A stretch of 64,000 nt of DNA from Tigriopus japonicus (lineage: Eukaryota > Arthropoda > Copepoda > Harpacticoida > Harpacticidae): positions 387,324 through 451,323 of the forward strand of contig JAAGOF010000051.1 in NCBI GenBank assembly GCA_010645155.1, read 5' to 3'. The translations under genes and the position numbers were made by a program. This document shows positions 33,829 through 44,642 of this stretch, in pieces. The notes under the pieces were generated by a model, which searched no databases, was not told where the DNA came from, and saw nothing but the letters and a program-made list of their open reading frames with translations. Every line of letters begins with the position of its first letter. Within the stretch, counting starts at the first letter, position 1.

Positions 33829-34692
33829 ATGGGTCAAGTCCTCACGAGAGCTCGAACAGCTCTTGGTCAGGCCATAATAAACCTTGGCAATGCTATTTTA
33901 CCCTCTAATAAGGCCGACCAAGAGGTTGGAGCTGTCAGTGTGCACTTAGAAACTCCACCTCCTCCGTACGATTTGGTGATGGGCCAACATCATGAGTACT
34001 TTCACGACCATGGTCAACAGCTTGAAGAACAATTGGAGAATCAGGAACAACCGATCCATGCAAATCAAGTTGAAGGCATAGAAACCATTCAGAGAGCGGA
34101 AAATCAAGACCAGCAAGAGCAGGAGGTAAATAATTAATAATCTGATCTCAAGACAATCGGATCCAGTTCTGTCAATCACTGCCTTTTACGCTGGGATAAA
34201 GATCTGCCAAAACAGAGCTAATAGCCTGCCATGCTGGATAGCAACAAACTTTGATCAACTAGAAATAGTTGTGTGCTTTGATATTAGTTATTCTATTATT
34301 ATAATTCAACTTAGTTTCTTTACTCGCGATTTCAATTTTACGTGTGACTCCCTTGAAAATAGCCAAAAAAAATTGACACCTACAAAGCATTTTTACAGTT
34401 CCACTTATCACCAAGTGCACAGTCCAGAAACAAATAATACATTCCTAAACTTTCCTAATTCCTGGTAGTTCTTGATGAAGAAACTTCTCTTTTAATCATA
34501 AGTGGCTGAATTGTGTGGTATGACGCCATTTTATCCATTTAGTGATGAAAACGTTTGGTGGCCTTTGACCATAATCCAAAAGTTTTAGTTGAATGTTTTT
34601 GTTTTTCTTTTCAGATCAGCAATCATGAAGTGCATGCACCAGAGGACAGTGACGATGTCAGTTTGCAGTGTTGCTTGAATCCGTGCAATTAA
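33829..34692 (+). CDS. Small acylation-site and PPPPY-motif protein
   Basis: CDS join(33829..34125, 34615..34692), 124 residues. The first exon ends CAGGAG/GTAAAT and the second begins after TTTTTCTTTTCAG, in phase. The protein starts MGQVLT, which fits the N-myristoylation consensus (Gly2, Thr6). Residues about 43-47 are PPPPY, a WW-domain ligand of the type that recruits NEDD4-family ligases. The middle is Gln/Glu/His-rich and probably helical or disordered, and the C-terminus is Cys-rich (SLQCCLNPCN). I recognise no family. Combined acyl, PY and Cys features suggest a small membrane-associated adaptor, but that is inference. AATAAA at 34767 supports a real 3' end. It lies at the edge of a repeat-rich region, so element origin is possible. 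Confidence 0.55.
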
Positions 34693-34766
34693 GCGTCTCT
34701 AATAACGCACGCAATCAGTATTATCACATCTGTGAATTTTTACATTGAACAATGTAGAAAAAAACT

Positions 34767-34772
34767 AATAAA
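34767..34772 (+). terminator. Polyadenylation signal of the PPPPY-protein gene
   Basis: AATAAA occurs 75 nt after the stop at 34692 and 155 nt before the next gene's ATG on the same strand, a normal place for 3' end formation. Confidence 0.5.
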
Positions 34773-34926
34773 AAGTAGATTCAGGAATATATCCATTTTT
34801 TGTTGTTTTCTTAACCATACTCATACCCATAAAACCTCAAGTCTGGTTAAAACCTTAAGTATACTTGTCGAATTCCTTGCGCTAATTCATCGAATGTCTA
34901 AATGAGCGCGAGAGAAAACGTTCCTT

Positions 34927-35514
34927 ATGCCAAGTTTATCAACCCTAATCCGAAGTATTCACCGCATTAAACTCGGCCAAATCGCCCTTGGAGCTTCCTC
35001 CTTGATACTTGCCGCATGTGGTGGATATTTGAATAGTAATCTACAAGCTCACACCAATGCGATCAACGACCCTTTTGCCATTCTCATCGATGGGAACATC
35101 GGAACCATGATCCGATTCCGAGAGTTCGCCATGTATTTCTTCATGTTTGCGAATATTCTGATTGTCCTGGATTTACAAAGCCAGCGATTTCCACTTAGCC
35201 GATTCATGGGTCCCTTTCTAGATAGCTTGGGATGCTTAGGGTTCATTATCTTGGCCATTTTTCAATGGAATGCGGACCAAGTTCAGAATGACACGAGCTT
35301 GATCAAAGTGTCAAAGATTTTGGCTTTTCACTTCACAGTCTTGGCGATCTTTTATTGCCTTAGCGTGGTTTTGGGCGTGGTTTTTCACCTTAACCTACCA
35401 ACTGAGGATGAATCGACTTCGGATTCGGGGCAAATTGAAGAGGCAAAAACACAAAGCCCGTCAAAAGACGCTCATGAAATAGATGTAGTGAAATCGGAAC
35501 ATTTAATTGGTTAG
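34927..35514 (+). CDS. Four-helix membrane protein, family not recognised
   Basis: A 195-residue single-exon frame. Four hydrophobic segments are visible: about 17-34 (IALGASSLILAACGGY), about 64-82 (FREFAMYFFMFANILIVLDL), about 92-113 (FLDSLGCLGFIILAIFQW) and about 130-152 (AFHFTVLAIFYCLSVVLGVV). The N-terminus is short and basic and the C-terminal 40 residues are acidic and Ser-rich, probably cytosolic. The layout resembles MARVEL- or tetraspan-type proteins, but no diagnostic motif (for example tetraspanin CCG) is present. Consistent hydrophobic periodicity and the acidic tail support coding. The Kozak context (CTTATGC) is weak. Confidence 0.55.
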   Translation: MPSLSTLIRSIHRIKLGQIALGASSLILAACGGYLNSNLQAHTNAINDPFAILIDGNIGTMIRFREFAMYFFMFANILIVLDLQSQRFPLSRFMGPFLDSLGCLGFIILAIFQWNADQVQNDTSLIKVSKILAFHFTVLAIFYCLSVVLGVVFHLNLPTEDESTSDSGQIEEAKTQSPSKDAHEIDVVKSEHLIG

Positions 35515-35668
35515 AAGGCATAGATCACTATTCTGGTGTAAAGCATTTCAACATCATTTTTAATGACTGTCACGAGAGCATGAGTTCAAGCCCCATTGAA
35601 AGTATGGTTATGATGCGAATAAAGCGCAGTAAATTGTCACAAATTATCATGATGGCAACGATGATAAG

Positions 35669-35815
35669 TTATTCAACGAGCAAAGGACTTTTTCCCCGGA
35701 ATTCTCCGCCAAATTCGATTAGGATCACGATGATCATAATGAGCACAATCACACCCAGTGTACTAAAGAGACAGATTTTCTTTTTGTTAGCCGATATTCG
35801 GTAGTTTTCAGCTTT
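35669..35815 (-). pseudogene. Syntaxin-like C-terminal exon or fragment
   Basis: On the reverse strand, after an acceptor-like GGGCATCTTCAG, the frame reads KAENYRISANKKKIC, then a hydrophobic segment LGVIVLIMIIVILIEF, then a short tail to a TAA at 35669. The K-A-x-x-Y...KKxxC juxtamembrane pattern followed by one membrane anchor is how Qa-SNARE syntaxins end (compare syntaxin-7/12). No upstream exon with the rest of the SNARE helix is visible before NUP58 begins on the same strand. It may be the last exon of a distant gene, a truncated copy, or chance. The type is given as pseudogene only because the rest of a gene is missing. Confidence 0.33.
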
Positions 35816-35847
35816 CTGAAGATGCCCACGCCCAGCCGATTGGATAG

Positions 35848-36078
35848 CATTTGGATGATAATGCCACTACGAAGATCCATTGTCGTCGATGCGGTTGTGT
35901 GTTTTGTAAGCGGTGTATCCACAGAAAAATTCCATTGCCCGGTCATCTGAGCAAGAAACCCATGCCCTTGTGCAACACGTGTTCTAAGCTCATCGATTAT
36001 CCCACCCCCGACTCTGATGACGACCAGGACCAAGTGAATGCCTTGGACGCGTTTGAAGAATTAAATTCCATGACCTAA
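35848..36078 (+). CDS. C-terminal half of a FYVE-type zinc finger protein (exon or fragment)
   Basis: The frame contains TKIHCRRCGCVFCKRC and PMPLCNTCSKLI, matching the second, third and fourth zinc-ligand regions of a FYVE finger, including the H-C-R-x-C-G core and the LP before the last pair. The first CxxC pair is missing. The frame has no ATG at its beginning and meets a stop at 35845-35847, so the start must be an exon boundary near 35848 (GGATAG/CATTTG, a poor acceptor) or the copy is truncated. An acidic tail ending LDAFEELNSMT follows the finger. FYVE domains bind phosphatidylinositol 3-phosphate on endosomes. The stop lies 96 bp from the NUP58 stop on the other strand. Confidence 0.45.
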   Translation, partial: HLDDNATTKIHCRRCGCVFCKRCIHRKIPLPGHLSKKPMPLCNTCSKLIDYPTPDSDDDQDQVNALDAFEELNSMT

Positions 36079-36174
36079 GACCGGTGAATTCCGAGATATC
36101 AAGCGCTATATATTTGAAGTTAAATACATGTTCATCTTACTGCTGTCACGATCGTTGTTTCTGCTTGGACGTTG

Positions 36175-38008
36175 TTAGTGTTTTCCCCGCTTATTACCTG
36201 CCCTTAATGAAGACGTGTTTCCAAACGGACTCATCGTGTTGCCAAATAATCCAGGAGTGGAGGTGTTGGCCGAAGACACGCCTAGGGTATTTTGGTTGGA
36301 AAATAATCCAGTACCACCCATTGTTCCACCAGGAGTTCCAAATCCTCCACTTCCACCGGACGGGTTGTTGAAGCTATTGAATGTCCCAGGTTGAGTGCCC
36401 AAGCCAAAAGTAGGCGGAGCATTTCCCTGTTGAGGGTGATTGGCAGCATTCAGCGTGTTTCTGGCCAAGGTCATGAGATCCTTCTGACCTGAGAAGGCGG
36501 ACGGTCCAACTGTCGTTGGAATCTTTTCCGTGCTCCCTGTTGGCGTCATTTGACGTTGAGGAAATAGATTGATGGACGACAAACCATGCTTTTGCCTGCA
36601 AAAGAGAAACAATACAATACAATACAGCCTATAAACTATGCGTGTTCTGGCCTCTCAATTACCTGTGTTGTTGAATGAAGGCGTCCTTTTGTGCGAGAAC
36701 CGCTTCATGAAGCTTTTGATACTTTCCAGCCAGAGCAGTAAAGGAGGCGTGAAGCTTCTGAATGGCTAGCGAAATATCATTCGGCGTGATCGAATGTTGC
36801 TCGGTCAAGGTGAGAAGGTGGTGCTCAGTTTCGCTGATTTGTCGGCGATAAGCCAACATTTGGTTCTCAAATTTGCTAACCAAACGCGAGAAATAGTCAT
36901 AGGGAGCCGTGTTTTCGAATTGTAGAGTAGGAGGCGTGTCCTTGGTTCGTTGAGCAATTTCCACGTTCAAGATTTCTTGCGCCGCGTCCAATTTGATGCG
37001 GTCGAGTTCAACCTTGTTCTTGGCCAAACCGGCGGACAGAACTTTGACCAGATTCATTAATCCGTCCGTCTCGGCCTTGATCTTTTGATGTATTTTGGAG
37101 GAGGTGTGGGCAATATCCGAGTTGGTACTGCGCTCCTCTTTGGTAAACTTTTTGAACTCCTCCACCGTTTGGGCCAATTCATTCGGAATATGGGTTTCCT
37201 TCGCCGTTTTGGAGCCATTCTTGTTTTCATTGGCCGAGTTTGCCGTGCCCGCCAACGCATTTGGGGCACCACCCAAACCCGTGAAGGGAGCGGGTGCGGC
37301 CGAACCGCCCAATCCGGTCGAAGTCAGACTCGTCGAAGCTGGGGCGCCAAAACTCCCGGATGCGGCTCCAAAAGCGGGTGCGGTCCCGAGTCCACCACCA
37401 AATCCGCCCGATGAAGCGGCCGCACTGGCGGGTGTGGTCTGACCAAAGCCTAAGGAAGGCGTGGCTTGGGTCAGGGCCGTGGATGTAGTACCAAAACCCC
37501 CGAAACCCGTGGAAGTCCCACTCGCCTATCCGAATCCCAAATCGGAAGAGGCCGGTGTGTTCAAATTAAACGTGGGTGCGGCCGTCTACGACGCTCCAAA
37601 TGTTCCGGCTGAGCCAAATGAACTTTGAGTCGAGGTCGTACCAAAGGCTCCACCCCCACCTAGCCCTCCAAAGCCCGTATTAGGGGCGGTGGAGGCCGTG
37701 GAAGTGCCAAATCCCCCGCCAAATCCTCCTCCAAAGGCGGTCGAGGTGTTCGTGCTCAAACCTAGTCCCATGGTGCTTGATGTGGGGTTGGACATGACGG
37801 GTGTGATTGAGGTCTGGCCAAAAGACAATCCACCCGTGGATGAGGGCGCGCCAAAACCCGTAGAGGTGCCACCAAAGGCGGTGGTATTGCTGGCCGCATT
37901 GGGTTGAGCCAGACCCATGGGTTTGTTGGCCGTGGATAAGCCGCCAAAGCTGAACCCCCCACCCGTGGCCGGAGTGCTGGTGGCCGTGTTTCCGAAACTG
38001 AAGCTCAT
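36175..38008 (-). CDS. NUP58: Nucleoporin p58/p45, with two in-frame TAG codons
   Basis: CDS complement(36175..36595, 36663..38008), 588 codons before the terminal TAA (human about 599), one 67-nt intron. Residues 1-260 are FG-rich (GFSFGG, SFGQT, GFGGLGGGGAFG). A coiled-coil middle of about 200 residues contains QEILNVEIAQRTKDTPP and ENTAPYDYFSRLV, signature NUP58 sequence, and the protein ends with more FG motifs and AGNKRGKH, almost identical to the vertebrate end. NUP58 forms part of the central NUP62 channel complex. Two TAG codons interrupt the FG region at about 37579-37581 and 37522-37524. The sequence between and around them still looks like FG coding sequence, so sequencing error, a rare allele or a short intron are all possible (see findings). 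Confidence 0.85.
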
Positions 38009-39343
38009 CCTGAATCCGGAATCCGTTGAACTTGATGTTCAACGTGAAAAATCCACCGAATTTGTTTACAAAAACCATGTGACGTCATCGATCAGCGCTC
38101 CCTGGTGGTTTCAAGCCGATGTTGGCGAAAATTGTTTAAAATACTGTCAATTACCGCGCTCACTGCTGTACTTGCTAGGGCATTAGTAAAATCTTATTAT
38201 AGTGATGTAATATTATGCCATATTCTGCCATTTGTAGCGAAATTTTTTTCTTTTTCATCTCGTTTTTGATGATCGAAAAATTTTAATCTCTCGTTTTGGG
38301 GTCGAAATTTTCAATCTCGATTTTGAGGCGAATATTTCAAACTCGATTTTGAAGCGAAATTTTTTTAGGTCCAAGATTTTCGATCTCAGCCTTTAGGTCG
38401 GAGTTTTTGATCGCGTTTTATAACTGCCACGAACTTTTCTCGCGTGTCTAATTAGCCATTTTCGGCCACTTCCCTCCCCCATTGTCAATTAAAATTTTCA
38501 GCGCCATTTGCTTTTCAGTACTGCCGTTTGCGAAAAGTGGCAGTAAAAACTGACTCCTGGCGTCGCTGTCTTGGATCAGAGGACAATCTTTGAAGCCGCC
38601 AAATTCAAACGACTTTTCGAGAGCTGTGGTGAATATTTACATATTTAAGTCTTTTCATAACTTGGTGTCAGGTAGGTGTCAATTCTTCGAAACAAAACAA
38701 GAGAAAAAGGTGAAATGTGAATTGAGTGTTTGGCAGTGATACAATGCGTCGACAATTTAGTTCTCCATCGGCTTATTTGCTAACAAATCAAATGAATGTC
38801 CATGAAAGATCCTACTACATCAATACAAAAAATATTTCTGATTCACAGAGAATTTGGCAGGCATTAAAAAATGATAGGACAGACGTCATTTTTCCCAACA
38901 AATTACCTTTAAATGTATTTTACCGACAAAAATTTTGCTCCATCACTATTGATTTTTTTTCCAAATTCATTTTGCTCTAAAGTTTTCATAGAATGCATGA
39001 AGAAAATAGAAAATCAAGTCAAATTCATGTTTTTGAGCTTTTCTAGCGTAACTTAACAATTCCCAAAAGGAGGTTTCAACACAGATTTACTTAAAACGCA
39101 CGAGAAATTGGGAGATTTTCTTACCAAATTGTCAAAAACGGTAAAAAAGAAAAATATATACAAATGAAGCCAAAAATGTAATAATGGCGTTTTACAATTC
39201 ATTTACAGCTCTAGTTGTCATAAATAGAGCAAAAATATAATTTGTCAAGATTTAACGCAGAACTTCTACCTGCATCCATTTATTCAAATTGTTGAAAATG
39301 GAATAACTCGTCAACTCTTTTTTTTTTGTAATGCAATCCTGTT
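38009..39343. other. Intergenic region with degenerate 26-bp tandem repeat
   Basis: No gene seen. Between about 38262 and 38370, units of the form CTCGATTTTGAGGCGAATATT repeat with drift (CTCGTTTTGGGGTCGAAATTT, CTCGATTTTGAAGCGAAATTT). The rest is AT-rich. Confidence 0.4.
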
Positions 39344-40766
39344 TTAGCATTGCAACGAATCCATGCTCGCATCTCCATTAGAATTTAGAAGTCCATCAAC
39401 GCTTGGGAATGAAAGTTCTTTGGCGAAATCTTCAATTTTTTCAATCATGGCCCGTTTCTCTCTCCATGGTCGATTCGTTTCCAGAAACGATTGACAGTGG
39501 TATAAAACTGATAGAACGTGCATTTGCCTTCGTTCACGATCCTAAAAAGAAGGTGGAAAAATCAAGCTCACCTCATAAAGTTCGAGGTCATGAATAACAA
39601 ATTTGAAATACTCGTGCAAATCACCTCAAAAGAATCATCTCCACTGTTAGTATCGAGGTGTCCACAGTCGGTCTTAGAATCATTCACCATTCTACTAGCA
39701 TCAGTCACTTTTTTGCCTCTACAAGAACCATGGAGGCGCTCCAAATTCTCGAGATCTTTTATCGTGATCAGTTTGGAAGGAGAATCTTTGTTTGAATACG
39801 ATGAACAGAATTGTTTCAAAATAGTTCTCTTTGGCACACCCTGCTTGAGGAGGGAAACCAAGGCGTCCTTCTGAATTGTAGATAACTTTTGGAAATGGGG
39901 TTCAACCTTGTGACAATGGGTGAGGCAACCACGAAGCCGAAACGTGTCTCGGAATTGAAGGCACTCAGAGCCATCCACGTTTGAGTCACAATGACACAAC
40001 TTGACCATATCAATAGCTAATTGAGCTGAGCAAGGGAAAGTTGGCTTCGCCACGCCCATCCTTCTTTTGGCAGGGTCAGGGTTTCGTGGTTTTGATTCTG
40101 ACCTCTATGATCAACCCCCGGTACTTAGAATGGCTTATCAAGTTTTGGCTTTTTGAGGTCAAAAATCTTTTCACAAGTGGGATTCTATGTGTGCTCTAAC
40201 AATGCATTGAATAGATTTTCAAAACTGAATGGTATTTCAGATGTACCTACTACAATAAATCAAAGTTGCGCCTTATGGCAATATACTGTACCTTATTCGT
40301 TTGGGATTTTCTATAAAAAACTTGCCAAGTATTTTAAGTACCGAGCGACGAAGACGACAGCGGTACAAAACATAGTTTTGCCTGCTGGCAGCTATATGAA
40401 AAGTTTTGTCCAGCTCCTTAGAGATTACCCAGGCTTTAGCGGCATTGAGGTCTTCAAACGACTCATTGATTAAGACATGGTCGTGGTTAACCTCGCCGCA
40501 AATATCATGGACATTGACATTCTTCTTGTGTTTGCGAAGAGAGTGCGGGGTCGTGAGCAATCTTTTACATTGCAGACAATGAAAATCTGAAAATAATAAT
40601 GAAGATCAAACAATCTTTTTGAAGACCTTTATACCTCAAAAGCATGACCCCGGAGTAGATGAATGGTTCCAATAGTTTGGACCTGAAAAAAAAATCGTGT
40701 ACAATACTTATACTTACAAGATGTTTTCTGTGTGGATGGGTGGGAGTGGCAAACCTCGCCATTCAT
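39344..40766 (-). CDS. C2H2 zinc finger plus FAR1/MULE-like protein
   Basis: Proposed complement(39344..39541, 39572..40097, 40342..40586, 40718..40766). Exon 1 starts MNGEVCHSHPSTQKTS and joins in phase to a C2H2-like finger, CLQCKRLLTTPHSLRKHKK. The third exon continues YRCRLRRS/NQNHETLTLPKRRMG, then a Cys/His block (LCHCDSNVDGSECLQF, GCLTHCHKVEPHFQKL) of the kind found before MULE transposases and FAR1-like proteins, with DALVSLLKQGVPKRTIL after it. The last exon (YEDRERRQMHVLSVLYHC to MDSLQC) reads well, but in a frame one base off from the end of the finger exon near 39625, so there is an unseen small intron, an assembly error or a frameshift. A domesticated or decaying transposase-related gene is likely; no DDE catalytic domain is present. 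Confidence 0.48.
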
Positions 40767-41388
40767 TATTAATCATCAATAATTTACGAAACCACAGTCT
40801 GTACCTGCAAGGCTCACACAAGCTGAAGATGAAATATAAACTCCGAAGCAGGTAGATAATTCTTATTTTTTGGCTCCTTCTGCATGCAAGGAATGTATGA
40901 ACTAGAGCACAAGTATGAGCAATGTTCGGAGGAAAGGTTTGTTTATTGTCTAGAGATGGTAGATCTCTTCCAACGCAAAGCTGGCAATTTTCCTCCTCTC
41001 AACCTCTCTGCTTGCACTTGGGGAAAAAGGCAGAGCAGATGTGCATTTTTCAGACAACTTTTGGTATTTTAATCACATTTATCGATTGTTTCAAATTCAT
41101 GAGAAAGAAGGCCATTTTCCTTTTTGATGACTCTGGCAAAAATAGTCTTGAAACCTTCCAATGCCAAAGACACGAATTTGGCCTCTCTGATCAACGCGTG
41201 TTCAAATTTCAAGGAGTGATTGGAAAAGACGGTATATTCAGTAGAGGGCTTAATTGTAAGTTTGTCATTTTATTCACGCTCTCTTTCCAATATTTATCAT
41301 ATGTTAGAAGAGCATTCTCTAGCAAATTCAATTGTACCGTTGCTGGAAAAAACGAAGCTTGATTTCTATCTCTCAATGATATTGAAGT

Positions 41389-43979
41389 CTAAGCGCTGGA
41401 ATTCAAATCCGCGGAGAGACCCGACGTTCCCATTGTGTCATCTTCATCCTCATCTTCCTCGAGCTCAACCTCCATGTCGTAAATTCTGATTCGTTTCCGA
41501 TTCTCAAACAACATGGCGGCCACTTTCCGAGGCTCTGACACGGCCATGCAACTGGCAGCAATATCCCAAAGCTCTCGATGGCAGGACTGAAATATGTGAG
41601 GAGAATGTCCATCATACTATTTAATTGACATCTACTACTTCATGATTGATCTCTCACCATGTCTGCGATTTCCATAAACTTTTTGGTTTGGATGGCTCTA
41701 AAGTCGCGAAGCAAATCCATGCTTTGAAAGGTTCCGATGGGTAGGTCTTTGAAATAGGATTCGGCTTGGAGGACAGGAAATTGGACGAGCCATTGAGCGT
41801 TCTCTACCTTGGGTGGGTTCTCCTTCAATAATACTGAGAGTATGTCACCCGTGTAGAATTGGAGGTCCACTAAAATCATATTACTTGGGATTTCAATCCA
41901 AAGAGCTCGCAAACGACTTCGCTTGTCTTTTGAATGAGACAACTCATAGAGAAGGAATCTGGAATTGTCCTGACCATCATTCACGCTCCCTAAGACTCGA
42001 TCGGAGCATTCCAATTGATGCGAAAGAGATTTGTCGGTCCATGGAGACACATTCACCAATCCGTGAAACTGGCACTGATCCGTGAGCTCGACATTCATGC
42101 TCTGGAATATGGTGTAGATTGCTTTTTCCACTTGATTGAACTCTTGCACAAGAGAGGCCTGCTCGTTTACTTTAACGATGAATTCAATGTCCAGGATATC
42201 AGGATTTTTCTTCAGGAACTCTTGCCATGGACATTTCGATCGATCCACGGGACGGACCAAAGGCGAATCAACCAAATATTGACCCACACGTTCTAAATGT
42301 TTGTGCGTGAACTTGTTCGAGTCGTCTGAATCCATGGTTTCTTCTCCTTCATCCAGGGATGATTGGTCGGAGTCGTTCTCTTCCAAATCGAAATTGGCCA
42401 AGAAATCTGCGATGAACTTGACGTCCATTTGGGACATTTGATTAAGATCTTCGGGGATGCTATCGTCGCTTAGACGCAGAATCTCTCGTCGGATCCATTT
42501 AAAGAATACGCGAAAATTATGCCGAGATTCGATGATGACTTGTTGGAGTTCCGTACCTTTGGCCCATAACGAGCCCAATCTTGATCGAGCCGTGATCAGT
42601 TCATCGATGGAGATCCCCAAGAGCGCAAATTTTTCGTTGGCCCGAACTTTGCCCAGGAAATTGTTCAGATGGAAGCTCATGGTCTGAATCACGAAATGGA
42701 GGTATTGCATCACTAGCTTTTGCACATTAGCATAGGACACACCAATGGATGAATCCAGCTTTTTAACGCCTTTATCAGTCATTTCGTGGAGCAAGAAATG
42801 CTCAATTTCGGCTGAGGGTGAGCCAAAGAGTAAAAGTTCCAAGAAATCCGCGGACATGCCCCCATCCGGTAATTTTTTGGCCAAATTGGCAAGTTTGGTA
42901 TCCATTTCGAGAACAATCTCTTCCCAGGCTTCTGAGAGTTGCTTCAAAGTCTGTGTCAAATAGCTCAATGTGCCTTGAAAAATATTGTAGTACTCGGCCA
43001 AAACGAGGAGCTCTTGATAGCAGGTAGAAACCAAAGGCAAAGACAAGATCATTAAAGACAGATCCGTTTCCTGAGGCGATGTTGGCGCACGATCACTAAT
43101 CAGAACACTGATATGCGACAAATCCGAAGCCATAGTGACATCTTGAATGGAACACGGCCGATGGCTCAATTGATTTAAATCCAAACGGGCACATTGCAAA
43201 AACCCATTCACGTACATGTTGATAAAACCTGCAACAAAATCGTTTAGACGACATTTTTCCGCGGGAGTCTTTTTATATGAAAAAGAGGGCCTACCCTGTT
43301 CAGTCCCACACACTAAAAGTGACGTGGGCCCATCTTTGTCAAAGATTCGGCATTCGGCCACGTCAAATTGGCTTTCATACGTGGTAGTACTATAAGCTTT
43401 GCTCAGTAATGGCAATCGTGTCAGGAAGTTCCAATCCTCCGACGAAGCATTATCCGGTCTAGAATAGCAATCCTTTTCTCTATCGCATTCGATCCGTCCC
43501 TTTCAAGTAGAATTAACTCACCTATTCTGATTATCCGGGGCAGCAATCCACTTAAGACAAGTCAAAGTCGAGCCCAGATCCATGCGATGAATGGGTTCAT
43601 TGCTTTCAATATTCAGGATGACGATCACACCCGCAGACGAACCCGCAGCCAACATTTTTCCATCTCGTCGCCAACTCAGTTCAGTCTTCGTCAAAGGGCC
43701 CGATTTGGGCAGTTCGGGTTCGCTTTTGGGCGGCGAATACGTCCAGATCTAAAGCGAGAAACGTGAGCCAAATCGTGGCAAAAGTAAGCCTCTTGATTGA
43801 GGATTGGTGTTAGTTACCCTTTGCCAATTGAGTCGGAAGAGCGCTACATCTCCGTTGACGAGAGCCACGGCCAAGATGTCCATCACGGGCGACCACACCA
43901 ACGTCTCTACTTCCGGATCCATTTGACGCTCCTCGAGCTTGGCCAAGGTACTCGCCGTTTGCCCTTCCACGGCCATCAT
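41389..43979 (-). CDS. ANAPC4: Anaphase-promoting complex subunit 4
   Basis: CDS complement(41389..41586, 41658..43228, 43295..43458, 43522..43748, 43818..43979), 2322 nt or 773 residues (human 808). All junctions are GT-AG and in phase; introns are 63-71 nt. The N-terminal WD40 part has ETLVWSPVMDILAVALVNGDVALFRL and ELSWRRDGKMLAAGSSAG. The helical platform contains LSEAWEEIVLEMDTKL, LLLFGSPSAEIEHFLLHEM, FRVFFKWIRREILRL and LERVGQYLVDSPLV, all characteristic of APC4. The C-terminus RKRIRIYDMEVELEEDEDEDD matches the family's acidic tail. APC4 is a scaffold of the APC/C ubiquitin ligase. The intron 43229-43294 is 66 nt without an in-frame stop, so its retention would add 22 residues. Confidence 0.92.
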
Positions 43980-44642
43980 GCTCAGGTGGTATATTGATGA
44001 AAAAAATAAAGTACAAAAGGATTCGAAGAAGAAGTTGGCGCTGCTTTTTTCACTCCACTGTTTGTTTTTGTTGACATCTCCCAAATGAAATGGATCCAGG
44101 GTGACTTTGTGAATGATTCGTGGAACGCACGCAATTCAAAGAAGGAAGATAAGATGAATGATTGATCGTGTTGAATAGTAAAGATTAAGTGAAAAAATCC
44201 ACGGTAGCAAAATGAATTTTATTCAAAACTGATGATGACGCTTTGTTCTTTTTAAATCGTGGCGTAAATTTAAAATTTGTTCAAGCTAAAGGATGTTATT
44301 GCATATCTTCATCCGTATTTAATGGTTATTTCAAATCAATAATTTTCAAGGGATATCGACCCATTCTAACTGACATATGTGAGGAGAGAGAGAGATAAAT
44401 GCCCAAGTTGGCTCAAAATTTTAGATTGGCCACAATCATGGTCCCAATTCTTGGCCACCTTTGGATTATTGTTATTGTTTTCATTTTCGGTGCGTTCAAC
44501 CTTAGTTCAATCCAATCTCTGGTTTCTTTTCGGAAGGTCCAAAAGATTAATTTACATAAAAGATTAACTCCAGCATGCGTTGAAGTTACTTAGTTTTGTC
44601 GTGATTCTCTTCTTTCTCCAACATCTCATCGTCAATCAAGCC
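43980..44642. other. Intergenic region between divergent ANAPC4 and MED18
   Basis: About 660 bp between two divergent starts, likely a shared promoter region. Short frames here lack protein character. A GAGAGAGAGA run lies at 44383-44392, reminiscent of GAGA-type promoter elements, but this is only suggestive. Confidence 0.35.
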
